From Tanticharoenia sakaeratensis NBRC 103193 (GTDB lineage Bacteria; Pseudomonadota; Alphaproteobacteria; Acetobacterales; Acetobacteraceae), in contig NZ_BALE01000010.1 in NCBI RefSeq assembly GCF_000963885.1, positions 124,001-188,000 of the forward strand: a stretch of 64,000 nt of DNA. The letters run 5' to 3'. The position numbers were made by a program, and so were the translations under genes. Each line of letters begins with the position of its first letter. Within the stretch, counting starts at the first letter, position 1. Shown one piece after another: positions 1-8,095 of the stretch. Under the pieces are notes generated by a model that was not told the origin of the DNA, made no database searches, and saw only the letters and a list, made by a program, of their open reading frames with translations.

Positions 1-2
1 AT

Positions 3-335
3 CTGCGCAGCAGCCAGGCCGAGCGTGACGGCCACGCCCGCGCCGTCGCGTCCCTGCGTGCGAGGCTGGACGCGGCGCGCATCCCGCATCTGGCCAACCC
101 GAGCCATATCGTGCCGGTCATCGTGGGCGATGCGGAACGCTGCCGGATGCTGTCCGATCGGCTGCTGGAGCGGTTCGGCCACTATATCCAGCCCATCAAC
201 TACCCGACGGTTCCGCGCGGTACGGAGCGCCTGCGCATAACGCCGGGTCCCTTGCACACCGATGCCGATATCGAGGATCTGGCGCAGGCTCTCGCGACGT
301 TGTGGCAGGAACACGATCTGGCCCTTGCGGCGTAA
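3..335 (+). CDS. hemA: 5-aminolevulinate synthase, C-terminal part
   Basis: Partial gene whose 5' end lies before the window; the last 110 residues are present. HemA is the PLP-dependent enzyme that condenses glycine and succinyl-CoA to 5-aminolevulinate, the first step of haem synthesis in alphaproteobacteria (C4 pathway). The visible tail contains IPHLANPSHIVPVIVGD, then YIQPINYPTVPRGTERLRITPGP, which is the conserved C-terminal subdomain of the family (written here as two adjoining pieces: YIQPINYPTV and PRGTERLRITPGP). The reading frame runs open from base 3. Its presence is one of the arguments for an alphaproteobacterium. Identification is firm although the catalytic lysine region is outside the window. 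Confidence 0.93.
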   Translation: MRSSQAERDGHARAVASLRARLDAARIPHLANPSHIVPVIVGDAERCRMLSDRLLERFGHYIQPINYPTVPRGTERLRITPGPLHTDADIEDLAQALATLWQEHDLALAA

Positions 336-441
336 AAGGCATCACGCGTCATAACGAGAATGAACTCTCTGTAACCTTCTCACGTTCTTCTTTTGATGAC
401 ACTGCGGATCGGGCTTTCCGGTCCGCCAGATCGAAGGAGAC

Positions 442-675
442 GTGATCGCGATGTGCATGTTCTTCTTTCAGGTGCTTGGCGAATATCGCGCTCACCAGAC
501 GCACCAAAAAAACAGACAGGCCCCGACACGGCCTGTCGCGCGCGCCCGCATCGTGCTTGTGAATGATGCAGTGGCGGGATCAATAGCGATGACATCGCGG
601 CATGATTTCGATGCGGAGGCCGGGCACAAGCCGAAAAGGACCGGCGGCAGACCGAAACCGGCAGCTGTTGCCTAG
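442..675 (+). CDS. Small hypothetical ORF, doubtful
   Basis: A 77-codon ORF between hemA and cvpA with no family I recognise. It begins GTG ATC GCG ATG; an AAGGAG-like sequence at about 434-440 is too close to the GTG at 442 and about 10 bases before the ATG at 451, so the latter would be the better start. The predicted product opens hydrophobic (MCMFFFQVLGEY) and ends basic and proline-rich. The ribosome-binding-site-like sequence is the main argument for it. It may equally be chance. Confidence 0.25.
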   Translation: MIAMCMFFFQVLGEYRAHQTHQKNRQAPTRPVARARIVLVNDAVAGSIAMTSRHDFDAEAGHKPKRTGGRPKPAAVA

Positions 676-749
676 TGCATGACGCGATCTGTATCTGATC
701 GTTTCGGAATCGTTTGACGGTCTGGTCTCGCCGCGCCCATGGTCGTGCG

Positions 750-1076
750 ATGCATGCCTCCACCCGAGAGCCGTCATCACCGTTCCACGCGTCCGAGATC
801 CGTGAACTGGCGGAGCGTTTTGGCAAGGCGGCCACCCTGTGCGTAGGCCTCGCGGCGGAGAACCAGCACGACGAGCTGGTGGACGCCAGTGCCGAGCTGA
901 TCCTCATCCTGCGCCGGATCTGGCGGATTCGTCATGTTGCGCCGGAAGAAGTCTGGACGGAACTCGATCACCGCCTGCAGCTCGGAACCCTGTTGCTTCG
1001 ACTTCAGCAGGACGCGAGACGCCTCCCGCGCCGAGGCAAGGGCCACTGGCACCCTGGCTCGACCAAGCTGCCTTGA
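750..1076 (+). CDS. Hypothetical protein, 108 residues
   Basis: ORF with an alternative start at 714; 750 (ATG) is chosen because the sequence after it looks like a folded helical protein. Visible features are an amphipathic helix (SEIRELAERFGKAATL), an acidic middle (ENQHDELVDASAELILILRRIW) and a basic tail (DARRLPRRGKGHW). I do not recognise a family. The antisense ORF across 777-1052 is less protein-like. It lies alone between hemA and cvpA on the same strand as both. Function unknown. Confidence 0.45.
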   Translation: MHASTREPSSPFHASEIRELAERFGKAATLCVGLAAENQHDELVDASAELILILRRIWRIRHVAPEEVWTELDHRLQLGTLLLRLQQDARRLPRRGKGHWHPGSTKLP

Positions 1077-1279
1077 GCCCTCCGAGAGAGGCAGATCAAC
1101 TGCGTATCCGTAGTGTCCGAAGCATCGTTGCCGGCGCCGGTGCTGGCTTCTGACACGCGCGACACGATGCGGCTGTTATCGCCAAGGCCGTACCATTCCA
1201 CCCCCGTCGCTCGACTGATGGTGTCAGTGCTGATCTCTTCCTATATCGACGTCATGAACCGGATGGAGAGGGTGACGGC

Positions 1280-1813
1280 GTGATTGTGACGAGTGCCGAT
1301 GCAGTGGCGCTGACGATCCTGGCCCTTTCAGCGATCTGGGGGCTGGTCCGCGGCTTCGTGACCGAAGCACTGAGCCTTGGGGCGTGGATCGGGGCCATCG
1401 TCTGCGCGTTCTGGTTCTATCCGCTGACGCTTCCCTACATCACGCCTCATCTGCCGGACCATCCAGTTGCCGTGGGCGTGGGGTTCGCCGTAGTCTTCGT
1501 GCTTGCCCTGATCCTGCTGTCCATGATCGCCAATGCGGTCGGGCAGGGGCTGCGCGTCGTGCTGGCCGGTGGACCGGATCGCCTTCTGGGGGCCGTCTTC
1601 GGCATCGCGCGCGGCTACATGGTCCTTGTCGTGCTGTTCATCGCACTCCATCTGGTATCTCATGGATGGCTCGACGCCCTGATGAGCGGGAGCCAGCTCG
1701 GCCCCTACATCGCGCGCGGTGCCGCCTGGCTGCAGGCTTCAGCCGGCGGGTGGATCCCGACATCGATCAACGCGCCGCCGCTGTGGTCGTCAGGCATCTG
1801 GAGTCACGGATAA
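1280..1813 (+). CDS. cvpA: CvpA family membrane protein
   Basis: 177-residue inner-membrane protein with about four hydrophobic segments (near residues 5-25, 30-50, 65-90 and 105-125). The pattern IWGLVRGFVTEALSLGAW near the N-terminus and the GARYG-like region FGIARGYMVLVV are typical of the CvpA/colicin V production family. Start is GTG at 1280, preceded by GGAGAGGG. It lies 93 bases upstream of purF, the same association known from enterobacteria, where cvpA and purF are co-transcribed. The family is linked to envelope homeostasis; the molecular role is unresolved. Confidence 0.88.
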   Translation: MIVTSADAVALTILALSAIWGLVRGFVTEALSLGAWIGAIVCAFWFYPLTLPYITPHLPDHPVAVGVGFAVVFVLALILLSMIANAVGQGLRVVLAGGPDRLLGAVFGIARGYMVLVVLFIALHLVSHGWLDALMSGSQLGPYIARGAAWLQASAGGWIPTSINAPPLWSSGIWSHG

Positions 1814-1906
1814 GCTTGCGTTCAGCCGGACGCTGGGCCATGACGCGCCCTTGGCGCGGCGCAGGCCGCCAACCGTTGCCCGCAATGTCCCGGGGAGTGT
1901 TGCACG

Positions 1907-3340
1907 ATGACCGTCAGTCAAGTGTCGTCCGATATCGGTCGACCTTACGAGGAATGCGGGGTCTTCGGCGTCTGGGGCGCGCCCGATGCGGCGGCCCTTG
2001 CTGCGCTCGGCCTGCATGCGCTGCAGCATCGCGGGCAGGAGGCGGCGGGAATCGTCTCCCATGACCGCGAGCGCTTCTATCAGCACAAGGGACTTGGGCT
2101 CGTCGGCGAGGTCTTCGGGGACCAGCGCACGATCGCGACCCTGCCGGGCGATGCGGCCATCGCCCACAACCGGTATGCCACGACAGGCGCGACACTCCTG
2201 CGCAACGTGCAGCCTCTCTACGCCGATTTCGAGTTCGGCGGCCTCGCGGTGGCGCATAACGGTAACCTGACCAATGCTGCGACGCTGCGTCAGGCCTTGG
2301 TCCGCCGCGGTTGCCTGTTTCAGTCGACGACCGATACCGAGGTCTTCGTCCATCTCATCGCCATCTCGCTCTACGCCAATGTGCTCGACCGGCTGATCGA
2401 TGCGGTCAAGCAGGTGAAGGGCGCGTATTCGCTCATCGCCCTGACCGAGGACGGCATGGTGGGCCTGCGTGATCCGCTGGGCGTCAGGCCGCTGATCCTG
2501 GGCCGGATGCCGGGCAACGGCGCATGGGTCTTCGCAAGCGAGACCTGCGCGCTGGACATCATCGGCGCGGAATTCGTGCGCGATGTGGAGCCGGGCGAAA
2601 TCGTCGTCATCAACGCGGGCGGCCTGCGTTCGATCAAGCCGTTCGCCGAGTCCGGTTCGCGCTTCTGCGTGTTCGAATACATCTATTTCGCGCGGCCCGA
2701 TTCGGTCCTGGAAGGCCATCCCGTCTATCAGGCACGCAAGCAGATCGGCATCGAGCTTGCGCGCGCGAGTGCCGTCGATGCTGATGTCGTCGTGCCGGTG
2801 CCGGACTCCGGTGTGCCGTCGGCCATGGGCTACGCGGCCGAGAGCGGCATTCCGTTCGAGCTGGGCATCATCCGCAATCACTATGTCGGCCGCACCTTCA
2901 TCGAGCCGACGGATCAGATCCGCAATCTAGGCGTGCGCATGAAGCACTCCGCAAACCGCGCGGTGCTCGAAGGCCAGCGCGTGATCCTCGTGGACGATTC
3001 GATCGTGCGCGGGACGACTTCGCGCAAGATCGTCGACATGGTGCGCGCGGCCGGCGCGCGCGAAGTGCACATGCGCATCTCGTCTCCGCCGACGATCCAT
3101 CCCTGCTTCTATGGGATCGATACGCCCGAAGAGAGCAAGCTTCTGGCCGCGACCCACAGCATGGAACAGATGCGCGAACTGATCGGCGTGGACAGCCTCG
3201 CCTTCATCAGCTTCGACGGGCTTTATCGTGCGCTGGGCTATGAGAACCGGGGCGCCGCGCAGGGCCACTACTGCGACGCATGTTTCACGGGAGACTATCC
3301 GATCTCGCTGGTCGATCGGGACGGCGCTCTGGTCGCCTGA
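1907..3340 (+). CDS. purF: Amidophosphoribosyltransferase
   Basis: 477 residues. Catalyses glutamine + PRPP to 5-phosphoribosylamine, the first committed step of purine synthesis. The N-terminal Ntn-hydrolase domain begins after a 16-residue propeptide: the presumed nucleophile is Cys17 in EECGVFGVWG, so this is the processed Bacillus-type enzyme. The PRPP-binding loop VILVDDSIVRGTTS lies near residues 358-372. Cysteines matching the [4Fe-4S] ligands of that subtype are visible (RFCVFEY, HPCFYG, and CDAC near the C-terminus). ATG start. It forms a probable operon with cvpA and ends 22 bases before a convergent gene. Confidence 0.97.
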   Translation: MTVSQVSSDIGRPYEECGVFGVWGAPDAAALAALGLHALQHRGQEAAGIVSHDRERFYQHKGLGLVGEVFGDQRTIATLPGDAAIAHNRYATTGATLLRNVQPLYADFEFGGLAVAHNGNLTNAATLRQALVRRGCLFQSTTDTEVFVHLIAISLYANVLDRLIDAVKQVKGAYSLIALTEDGMVGLRDPLGVRPLILGRMPGNGAWVFASETCALDIIGAEFVRDVEPGEIVVINAGGLRSIKPFAESGSRFCVFEYIYFARPDSVLEGHPVYQARKQIGIELARASAVDADVVVPVPDSGVPSAMGYAAESGIPFELGIIRNHYVGRTFIEPTDQIRNLGVRMKHSANRAVLEGQRVILVDDSIVRGTTSRKIVDMVRAAGAREVHMRISSPPTIHPCFYGIDTPEESKLLAATHSMEQMRELIGVDSLAFISFDGLYRALGYENRGAAQGHYCDACFTGDYPISLVDRDGALVA

Positions 3341-3362
3341 CGACCGGAGGCCGATTTTCAAG

Positions 3363-3755
3363 TCACGCAAAGATCTCGCGTGACTTGAGGATCAGCGCGA
3401 TGAAGCGTTCGGTCATCGCCTGGAAGACATAGCGGCCATCTTCGGCCAGGAAATTCATCCAGGCGTCCATTTCGATGATCAGGCTGCGCGAATCGTCTTC
3501 GAAATCGATGAAATAGGCCTTTGCCCAGCGATATTTCGCTGTGTAGTCATGGCAGGACTCGAGCGTTGCCGTCGTGTCGGCCGTCTCGAAATGGGCAGCA
3601 TATTGCAGGCTGTCCTCATAGATCCGGATGCCGAACTTGTAGCCTTCGGCCGCGGTATAGACGATGGCATCGTCCTGCCGCCGCTCGGCCCGGTAGCCCA
3701 GCGCATGCAGCCATTCTATGACGGTGCCGACTTCCATGTCGAGCGCTTCGTCCAT
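3363..3755 (-). CDS. YbjN domain protein
   Basis: 130-residue soluble acidic protein resembling the YbjN / type III secretion chaperone-like fold: GTVIEWLHALGYRAERRQDD, then a beta-rich middle (YKFGIRIYED, YAAHFET) and AKAYFIDFEDDSRSLIIEMDAW. Start at 3755 is chosen over the longer ORF because GGGAGG sits seven bases upstream. Alphaproteobacterial homologues are short and of unknown function. It is the last gene of the minus-strand run that starts with the AEC carrier, separated from the dehydrogenase by about 100 bases, and converges on purF. Confidence 0.8.
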   Translation of the reverse strand: MDEALDMEVGTVIEWLHALGYRAERRQDDAIVYTAAEGYKFGIRIYEDSLQYAAHFETADTTATLESCHDYTAKYRWAKAYFIDFEDDSRSLIIEMDAWMNFLAEDGRYVFQAMTERFIALILKSREIFA

Positions 3756-3857
3756 GACGCCTCCCGAGGGATGTTGTTGCCGCCGAAGCGGACCCACCGC
3801 GGTCTTGCAGTGAAAGCGATGGGGAGATGGGCCGCCGGGACAGCGGTTTAAAGACGG

Positions 3858-4784
3858 TCAGATCACAGGTGTGAGGAGCGGCTTGCCATCGAAATGGGCA
3901 TACAGATTGTCCACGACAAGCTTACCCATGGCGGCACGCGTTTCCTGCGTGGCGCTCGCGCGGTGCGCCTGCAACACGACGTTCTCCAGCGCGAAGAACG
4001 CCTCCGGGACGTTCGGCTCGTGGGCGAAGACATCGAGGCCCGCGCCCGCGATCCGCTTCTCCTGCAACGCGCTCAGCAGTTCCTGCTCGTCGACTACGCT
4101 GCCACGCGCGACGTTGACGAGGAAGCCGTTCGGGCCGAGCGCGTCCAGCACGGCGCGGTTGACCATGTTGTGCGTGGCCGGACCACCCGGCACGACAAGG
4201 ATCAGGATGTCGGACCATGTTGCGAGCGAGAGCAGGTCGGGCTCGTAACGCAGGGTGCTGTCAGTCTTGCGGCTGCGGTTGAAGTAGGCAACCTCCGTGC
4301 CGAAGGCGAGCGCACGGCTGGCGATTGCCTGTCCGATATGGCCAAGACCCGCGATGCCGACCTTCTTGCCCGTGATGCTGCGCTCCAGTGGGATCGGCGT
4401 GGTCGGCCAGAGGCCCTTGCGCACGAAGCGGTCGCCGGAAGTGACGCCACGCACGACGTCCAGCATCAGGGCGATGCCGAGATCGGCGACATCGTTGGTC
4501 AGCACGCCCTGCGTCGTGGCGACGCCGATGCCCCGGCGCTTCGCCTCCACGAGGTCGATGCGATCCGTGCCGACACCGTTGACGGAGATGACCTCGAGCA
4601 TCGGCAGCGCAGCCATGATGTCGGGAGCAAGTCCCGAACCGCCGCCGGTCGCGACACCGCGGATCCGGCCGGCAGCATCGCCAAGGGCCGCGATTCCCTC
4701 GTATTGATGCAGGACGAAGCGCTCGCGCAGGGCCGCGTCCACGGCCGGCACAACCGGATCGATCAACAGGATTTCAGGCTTCAT
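3858..4784 (-). CDS. 2-hydroxyacid dehydrogenase (glyoxylate/hydroxypyruvate reductase-like)
   Basis: 308 residues of the D-isomer-specific 2-hydroxyacid dehydrogenase family. The Rossmann motif GLGHIG is at 146-151, and the catalytic triad is visible as Arg227 (NVARGSVVDE), Glu256 (DVFAHEP) and His274 (LQAHRAS). The His context has Ala where many relatives have Pro, but the His itself is kept. NRSRK after the second beta strand suggests NADPH preference, an inference. A start four codons earlier (4796) is possible, but the AAAGGA there touches that codon. Likely reduces glyoxylate or hydroxypyruvate; the substrate is not provable from sequence. Confidence 0.88.
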   Translation of the reverse strand: MKPEILLIDPVVPAVDAALRERFVLHQYEGIAALGDAAGRIRGVATGGGSGLAPDIMAALPMLEVISVNGVGTDRIDLVEAKRRGIGVATTQGVLTNDVADLGIALMLDVVRGVTSGDRFVRKGLWPTTPIPLERSITGKKVGIAGLGHIGQAIASRALAFGTEVAYFNRSRKTDSTLRYEPDLLSLATWSDILILVVPGGPATHNMVNRAVLDALGPNGFLVNVARGSVVDEQELLSALQEKRIAGAGLDVFAHEPNVPEAFFALENVVLQAHRASATQETRAAMGKLVVDNLYAHFDGKPLLTPVI

Positions 4785-4882
4785 CGCGGTCTTCATTCCT
4801 TTGACTGGGCCGCCCGGCGGACCATGCCGGGGGAGAGGGCGGTCGTGGTGTTAAGCCATAACCGGCAGCGTCCCGGGAGGGC

Positions 4883-5704
4883 TCAGGCCTTCACCTCCGC
4901 GAGCAGTGCCGTCACCATGTCGTGATACGCACTGCCGAAAAGCCGCAGATGCACAAGTGCCGGCCAGAGGCGATAAAGCGTGACCCGCTCCGCAGAGCCC
5001 GGCTCGCGCGGGCCATACGCCTCCCAGAAATCGGATGTGGGCCGGGCGAAGAGTGTCAGCATCGCGAAATCGGCCTCGGCATGCCCGATGCAGCAGGCCG
5101 GATCGACGAGAGCCGAGATGCGGCCGTCCTTTGCCAGCACATTGCCGCTCCACAGATCGCCGTGCAGTAGGGCGGGCGTCGGACGGGCGGGCAGACGATC
5201 GGGTATGGTGCGCGCCAGCGATTCCAGACGACGCGCAATCGCGGGAGCGACATGCGGGACGTGAACAAGGAGACGCTGCTCTGCCCAGAACAGCGCCCAG
5301 TCGTCCCGAAAGCCGTTGCCGATGGTCAGGTTTCCGAAGGCGAAGTCACGCGCCCATCCATAATGCCCGGACGGAGCGAGGGCCGTTGGGTCAGCCGCAT
5401 GCAGCGTGCGCAGCACGCGGCCGAGATCAGTCCAGGCACTGCGCATCGGGTCCGTGCCATCGATCCATTCCAGCACGAGGACCGTATCGTCGACTGCCAG
5501 CACCTCGGGTGCCGGTGCGCCTGCGGCGCGCAGGGCCCAAAGCATGTCGGCCTCGATCCGTGGCGCAGGGCCGTTCTTGACGACGACCGGGCGTCCGTCA
5601 TCGAGCCAGACCGTCATGATCTCGGACAGGTCGCCACCGCCCATCGGCCGCACGCCTGTAATGCCGCTTCCCATCAGGACCGCCGCAGCGCGGGCGAGCT
5701 CCAT
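4883..5704 (-). CDS. Fructosamine/ribulosamine kinase family protein
   Basis: 273 residues of the FN3K family, which phosphorylates ketoamine adducts (fructosamines, ribulosamines) on proteins so that they become unstable and are removed. Seen: ATP-site lysine in VVVKNG (about Lys43), the Brenner box HGDLWSGN at 181-188, and DPACCIGHAEADFAM (Asp201) where typical kinases have the DFG-like Asp. Start at 5704 avoids a long overlap with the phosphatase gene, whose stop is 8 bases upstream, so the two are almost certainly co-transcribed. Bacterial members act mainly on ribulosamines and erythrulosamines. Confidence 0.9.
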   Translation of the reverse strand: MELARAAAVLMGSGITGVRPMGGGDLSEIMTVWLDDGRPVVVKNGPAPRIEADMLWALRAAGAPAPEVLAVDDTVLVLEWIDGTDPMRSAWTDLGRVLRTLHAADPTALAPSGHYGWARDFAFGNLTIGNGFRDDWALFWAEQRLLVHVPHVAPAIARRLESLARTIPDRLPARPTPALLHGDLWSGNVLAKDGRISALVDPACCIGHAEADFAMLTLFARPTSDFWEAYGPREPGSAERVTLYRLWPALVHLRLFGSAYHDMVTALLAEVKA

Positions 5705-5712
5705 GCCGGACG

Positions 5713-6228
5713 TCACGGACGTCGCGCCGGCGACTGACCGGGGCGAGGGCCCCACAGACGGTCGGCCAGATGCGCCGCCGCTTCCGACACGTCATCAAGC
5801 GTGGTCTCGAACCCGGCGTCAGGGCCGTAATAGGGATCGTCCACTTCTTCTCCCGCGCGGTGAGGGACGGCATCCAGCAACAGCATCACCTTGGCCGTCG
5901 AACTCCGGGGCGCCATGCGCCGCAGCCCTGCGAGATGAGAGCGATCGAGCGCCAGAATATGCGTGAAGCGCGTGAAATCGGCCGCCGTTACCTGTCGTGC
6001 GCGCTGGCCGTCGATATCGAGGCCACGTCGTCTCGCCGTGGCGCGTGCGCGCCGGTCGGGCGGATCACCGACATGCCACGATCCCAGTGCCGCCGAATCG
6101 ATCTCGACATGTTCGATGCCACGAATCCTGGCCTCCTCGCGCATCGCACCTTCGGCCAGTGGGGAGCGGCAGATATTGCCGCTGCAGACGAACAGGAGGG
6201 CAGGGGCGCGCGTGTCGTCCGGGGTCAA
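5713..6228 (-). CDS. Low-molecular-weight protein tyrosine phosphatase family
   Basis: 171 residues. The P-loop CSGNICRS gives nucleophile Cys15 and Arg21, and the general acid is Asp131 in DDPYYG, so the active site is complete. The frame has no early ATG; TTG at 6228 is the apparent start, 14 bases after the carrier's stop. The immediate downstream gene is an FN3K-type kinase. A human LMW-PTP isoform is known to dephosphorylate protein-bound ribulosamine 5-phosphate, so the pair suggests protein deglycation rather than exopolysaccharide control. No BY-kinase is nearby. Confidence 0.9.
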   Translation of the reverse strand: MTPDDTRAPALLFVCSGNICRSPLAEGAMREEARIRGIEHVEIDSAALGSWHVGDPPDRRARATARRRGLDIDGQRARQVTAADFTRFTHILALDRSHLAGLRRMAPRSSTAKVMLLLDAVPHRAGEEVDDPYYGPDAGFETTLDDVSEAAAHLADRLWGPRPGQSPARRP

Positions 6229-6242
6229 TGGATCTCTCTCTT

Positions 6243-7196
6243 TCAGGACGCGGGCGCGGCGGCTCCAGTCGCCCAGATGAATGCCGCCATGGTCACGATG
6301 GCGGTCAGGGTGCCGAAGAACAGGATCGACGCGGCTTCCCGTTCGCGCAGTCCGTAGCGCATGGCCAGGATGACGGTTGCCGAAGCCGTCGGGATCGACA
6401 TCGTCAGGACGCTCGCCTGCGTCTCATGCGGCGTGAGATGCAGCAGCCATGCGGCGAGAAGTGTCAGCCCCGGGATCAGCATGTTGCGGCAGAAGACGAC
6501 CCCGGCCACGAGACCGTCGAAGCGCACGCGTCGCGCATACAGAACGATACCGGTTGCAAACAGTGCCGCACCCCCTGTCGCATGGCCGAGCAATCCGACG
6601 GACGGCTTGAGCGCCGGCGGCAGATGCAAGCCGCACAGCACCAGGACGAGCGCCAGCAGCGGCGTCCACACAACCGGCTCGCGACAGGAATGAAGGACGT
6701 GGGCCCACAATCCCGGGCGCGTTTCGGGATCGCCATGATCCGTCCCGATGAGGATCAGCGTCAGCGGCAGTTGGAACAGGTTCAGCGTCAGGGATCCGGC
6801 GGACACCGGAACCGCGCTGGCGGCGCCGAACAGTTGTCCCAGAACCGGAATGCCGATGAAGGGTACGGACGGGTCGCTGATCGCAAAGGCGAACAGGGCG
6901 CACTCGCCGGTTCCCATCCGGGTTGCGAGCCGAAGCAGCGCGAACGCGACGAGGAAGCTGGACGCCATGGCGACGATCACCATCGCCGCGACAGGACCTG
7001 CTGCGAGGACATGCGCGCGATCCATGCCGAGAATGGCGCCGAACAGGCTCAGCGGCAGCGCGTAGAGCATGACCATGCGGATCAGGACCGAGGCCTGGGC
7101 AGGGTCGAACTGACGCCGATAGCCCGCAAAATAGCCGAGACCCAGTGTCACGAGGATGGGCAGAATCGCCTCGATGATGGTCACGGTCAGCGTCAA
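6243..7196 (-). CDS. AEC family transporter
   Basis: 317-residue polytopic membrane protein with about ten hydrophobic segments in two halves separated near residues 150-170, the layout of the auxin efflux carrier (AEC) family that includes malonate carriers. Typical sequences are ILPILVTLGLGYFAGY at the N-terminus and LTMSIPTASATVILAMRYG in the second half. Start is TTG at 7196 with GGGGAGG nine bases upstream. It is the first gene of a minus-strand run with the phosphatase and kinase genes. Substrate (probably an organic acid) cannot be read from sequence. Confidence 0.85.
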   Translation of the reverse strand: MTLTVTIIEAILPILVTLGLGYFAGYRRQFDPAQASVLIRMVMLYALPLSLFGAILGMDRAHVLAAGPVAAMVIVAMASSFLVAFALLRLATRMGTGECALFAFAISDPSVPFIGIPVLGQLFGAASAVPVSAGSLTLNLFQLPLTLILIGTDHGDPETRPGLWAHVLHSCREPVVWTPLLALVLVLCGLHLPPALKPSVGLLGHATGGAALFATGIVLYARRVRFDGLVAGVVFCRNMLIPGLTLLAAWLLHLTPHETQASVLTMSIPTASATVILAMRYGLREREAASILFFGTLTAIVTMAAFIWATGAAAPAS

Positions 7197-7425
7197 AGGC
7201 CGCGGCCTCCCCGGTTCAGCAGTTTGTGATTGGACCCCTATACCGTTGCCGGTGCCGATCGACCTAGAGGCGATCGCACGGGTGCGCTACAGGCAACCCT
7301 TGATCACGGGGTGCGAACGTTTCGCATGCGTCGCGCGTTGGGGCGAAAACCTGCCGGGTCCGGACAGTGTGTCCAGCCATCGCCACGCGAGAGCATGAAG
7401 CCCGCGAGAGCCTGAAGAGAGTGAC

Positions 7426-7725
7426 GTGGAACATATCGAGGCATTTCTCATCAGCCTGATCGCCGGACTGTTTTCCCTCATCCTTGCCGCGATTGTCGCG
7501 ATCGAGCATGCGGCGCGGGGCGTGCTTGCCGGGGTCGGCATCACGGGGTCCGTGCAGACGGCCCTGCTGGCCCTGCTGCTGCTCGGCCTCATCATCGTCG
7601 CCCTGCGCCTGTTCGGGCGTCTGTTTGGTGCGTTGATCGCGATCGTGCTGCTGATCGTGCTGGCGCATGCCGTCGTGACGCCGCATAGGGCGGACGTTTC
7701 GGCGTCGCAATCGGTCACGATGTAA
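7426..7725 (+). CDS. Small two-helix membrane protein
   Basis: 99 residues, GTG start preceded by GAAGAGA. Two long hydrophobic stretches (about residues 5-35 and 42-85) separated by a short glycine-rich turn; the rest is a short polar tail (TPHRADVSASQ). I do not recognise a family. Encoded alone, transcribed towards the minus-strand tRNA gene whose CCA end lies 6 bases past its stop. Confidence 0.6.
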   Translation: MEHIEAFLISLIAGLFSLILAAIVAIEHAARGVLAGVGITGSVQTALLALLLLGLIIVALRLFGRLFGALIAIVLLIVLAHAVVTPHRADVSASQSVTM

Positions 7726-7731
7726 GGAGGG

Positions 7732-8095
7732 TGGTGTCCGCGGCGGGATTCGAACCCACGGCCCCAGGATTCATACCACTTCGGCTTTCGCCGCCGCCTT
7801 CTTCTGGAAGGCGTTCGTGGTCTGGACTGTCTCTTCGCCCTGGGTCCATCGGACCGGTAGGCGCCACCCGTACAGTCTCTACACCTTCCGGTCCCTGACC
7901 TCGACACGAGAGTCGGCGACCGGCTTGGCTCGGGATCGGCACGGCGCGCAAGAAGCACCAGAGCGTTCCCCGACTTTGAGCGGATCCGTCGCGCGGTTTC
8001 CCCTCGCGACGCCCAATTTTGCCTTTCGTGCGGCACGAAGCCGTCCGACGGGCGTTTCAGGAATCCTGTGCTCTATCCGGCTGAGCTACGCGGAC
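7732..8095 (-). tRNA. tRNA-Arg(CCU), interrupted by a group I intron
   Basis: The 5' exon is 8095-8059 (37 nt) and the 3' exon is 7771-7732 (40 nt, CCA encoded). Joined they give a 77-nt tRNA: acceptor stem GTCCGCG/CGCGGAC, D stem GCTC/GAGC, anticodon stem CAGGA/TCCTG around loop TTCCTAA, so the anticodon is CCU, and T loop GGGTTCGAATCCC. The intron follows the third anticodon base. tRNA-Arg(CCU) is an established group I intron host in some alphaproteobacteria. A promoter-like element sits 14 bases upstream. Confidence 0.95.
7772..8058 (-). other. Group I intron within tRNA-Arg(CCU)
   Basis: 287-nt intron without an ORF. The preceding exon base is U and the last intron base is G, as required for group I splicing. 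On the minus strand P7 can form from GACTGT (7877-7872) and ACAGTC (7830-7825), with the downstream strand inside AAGAGACAGTCC, matching the conserved S element. Between them lies a P8-like hairpin (GGTCC-GAT-GGACC), and near the 3' end CGGC-GAAA-GCCG (7782-7793) carries a GNRA tetraloop. P1 could pair exon UUCCU with GGGGAA about 57 nt into the intron, with ACGCCC/GGGCGU extending it. No homing endonuclease gene. Confidence 0.9.

Noticed and set aside
1790-2881. 363-codon antisense ORF over purF
   Set aside because: Overlaps a certain gene and has no motif.
7715-7951. ORFs inside the group I intron region, as a possible homing endonuclease
   Set aside because: They lack LAGLIDADG or GIY-YIG motifs and conflict with the intron secondary-structure elements.
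7732-8095. Two tRNA halves read as a split or pseudo-tRNA
   Set aside because: Halves join precisely into a complete tRNA, and the intervening sequence has group I features.
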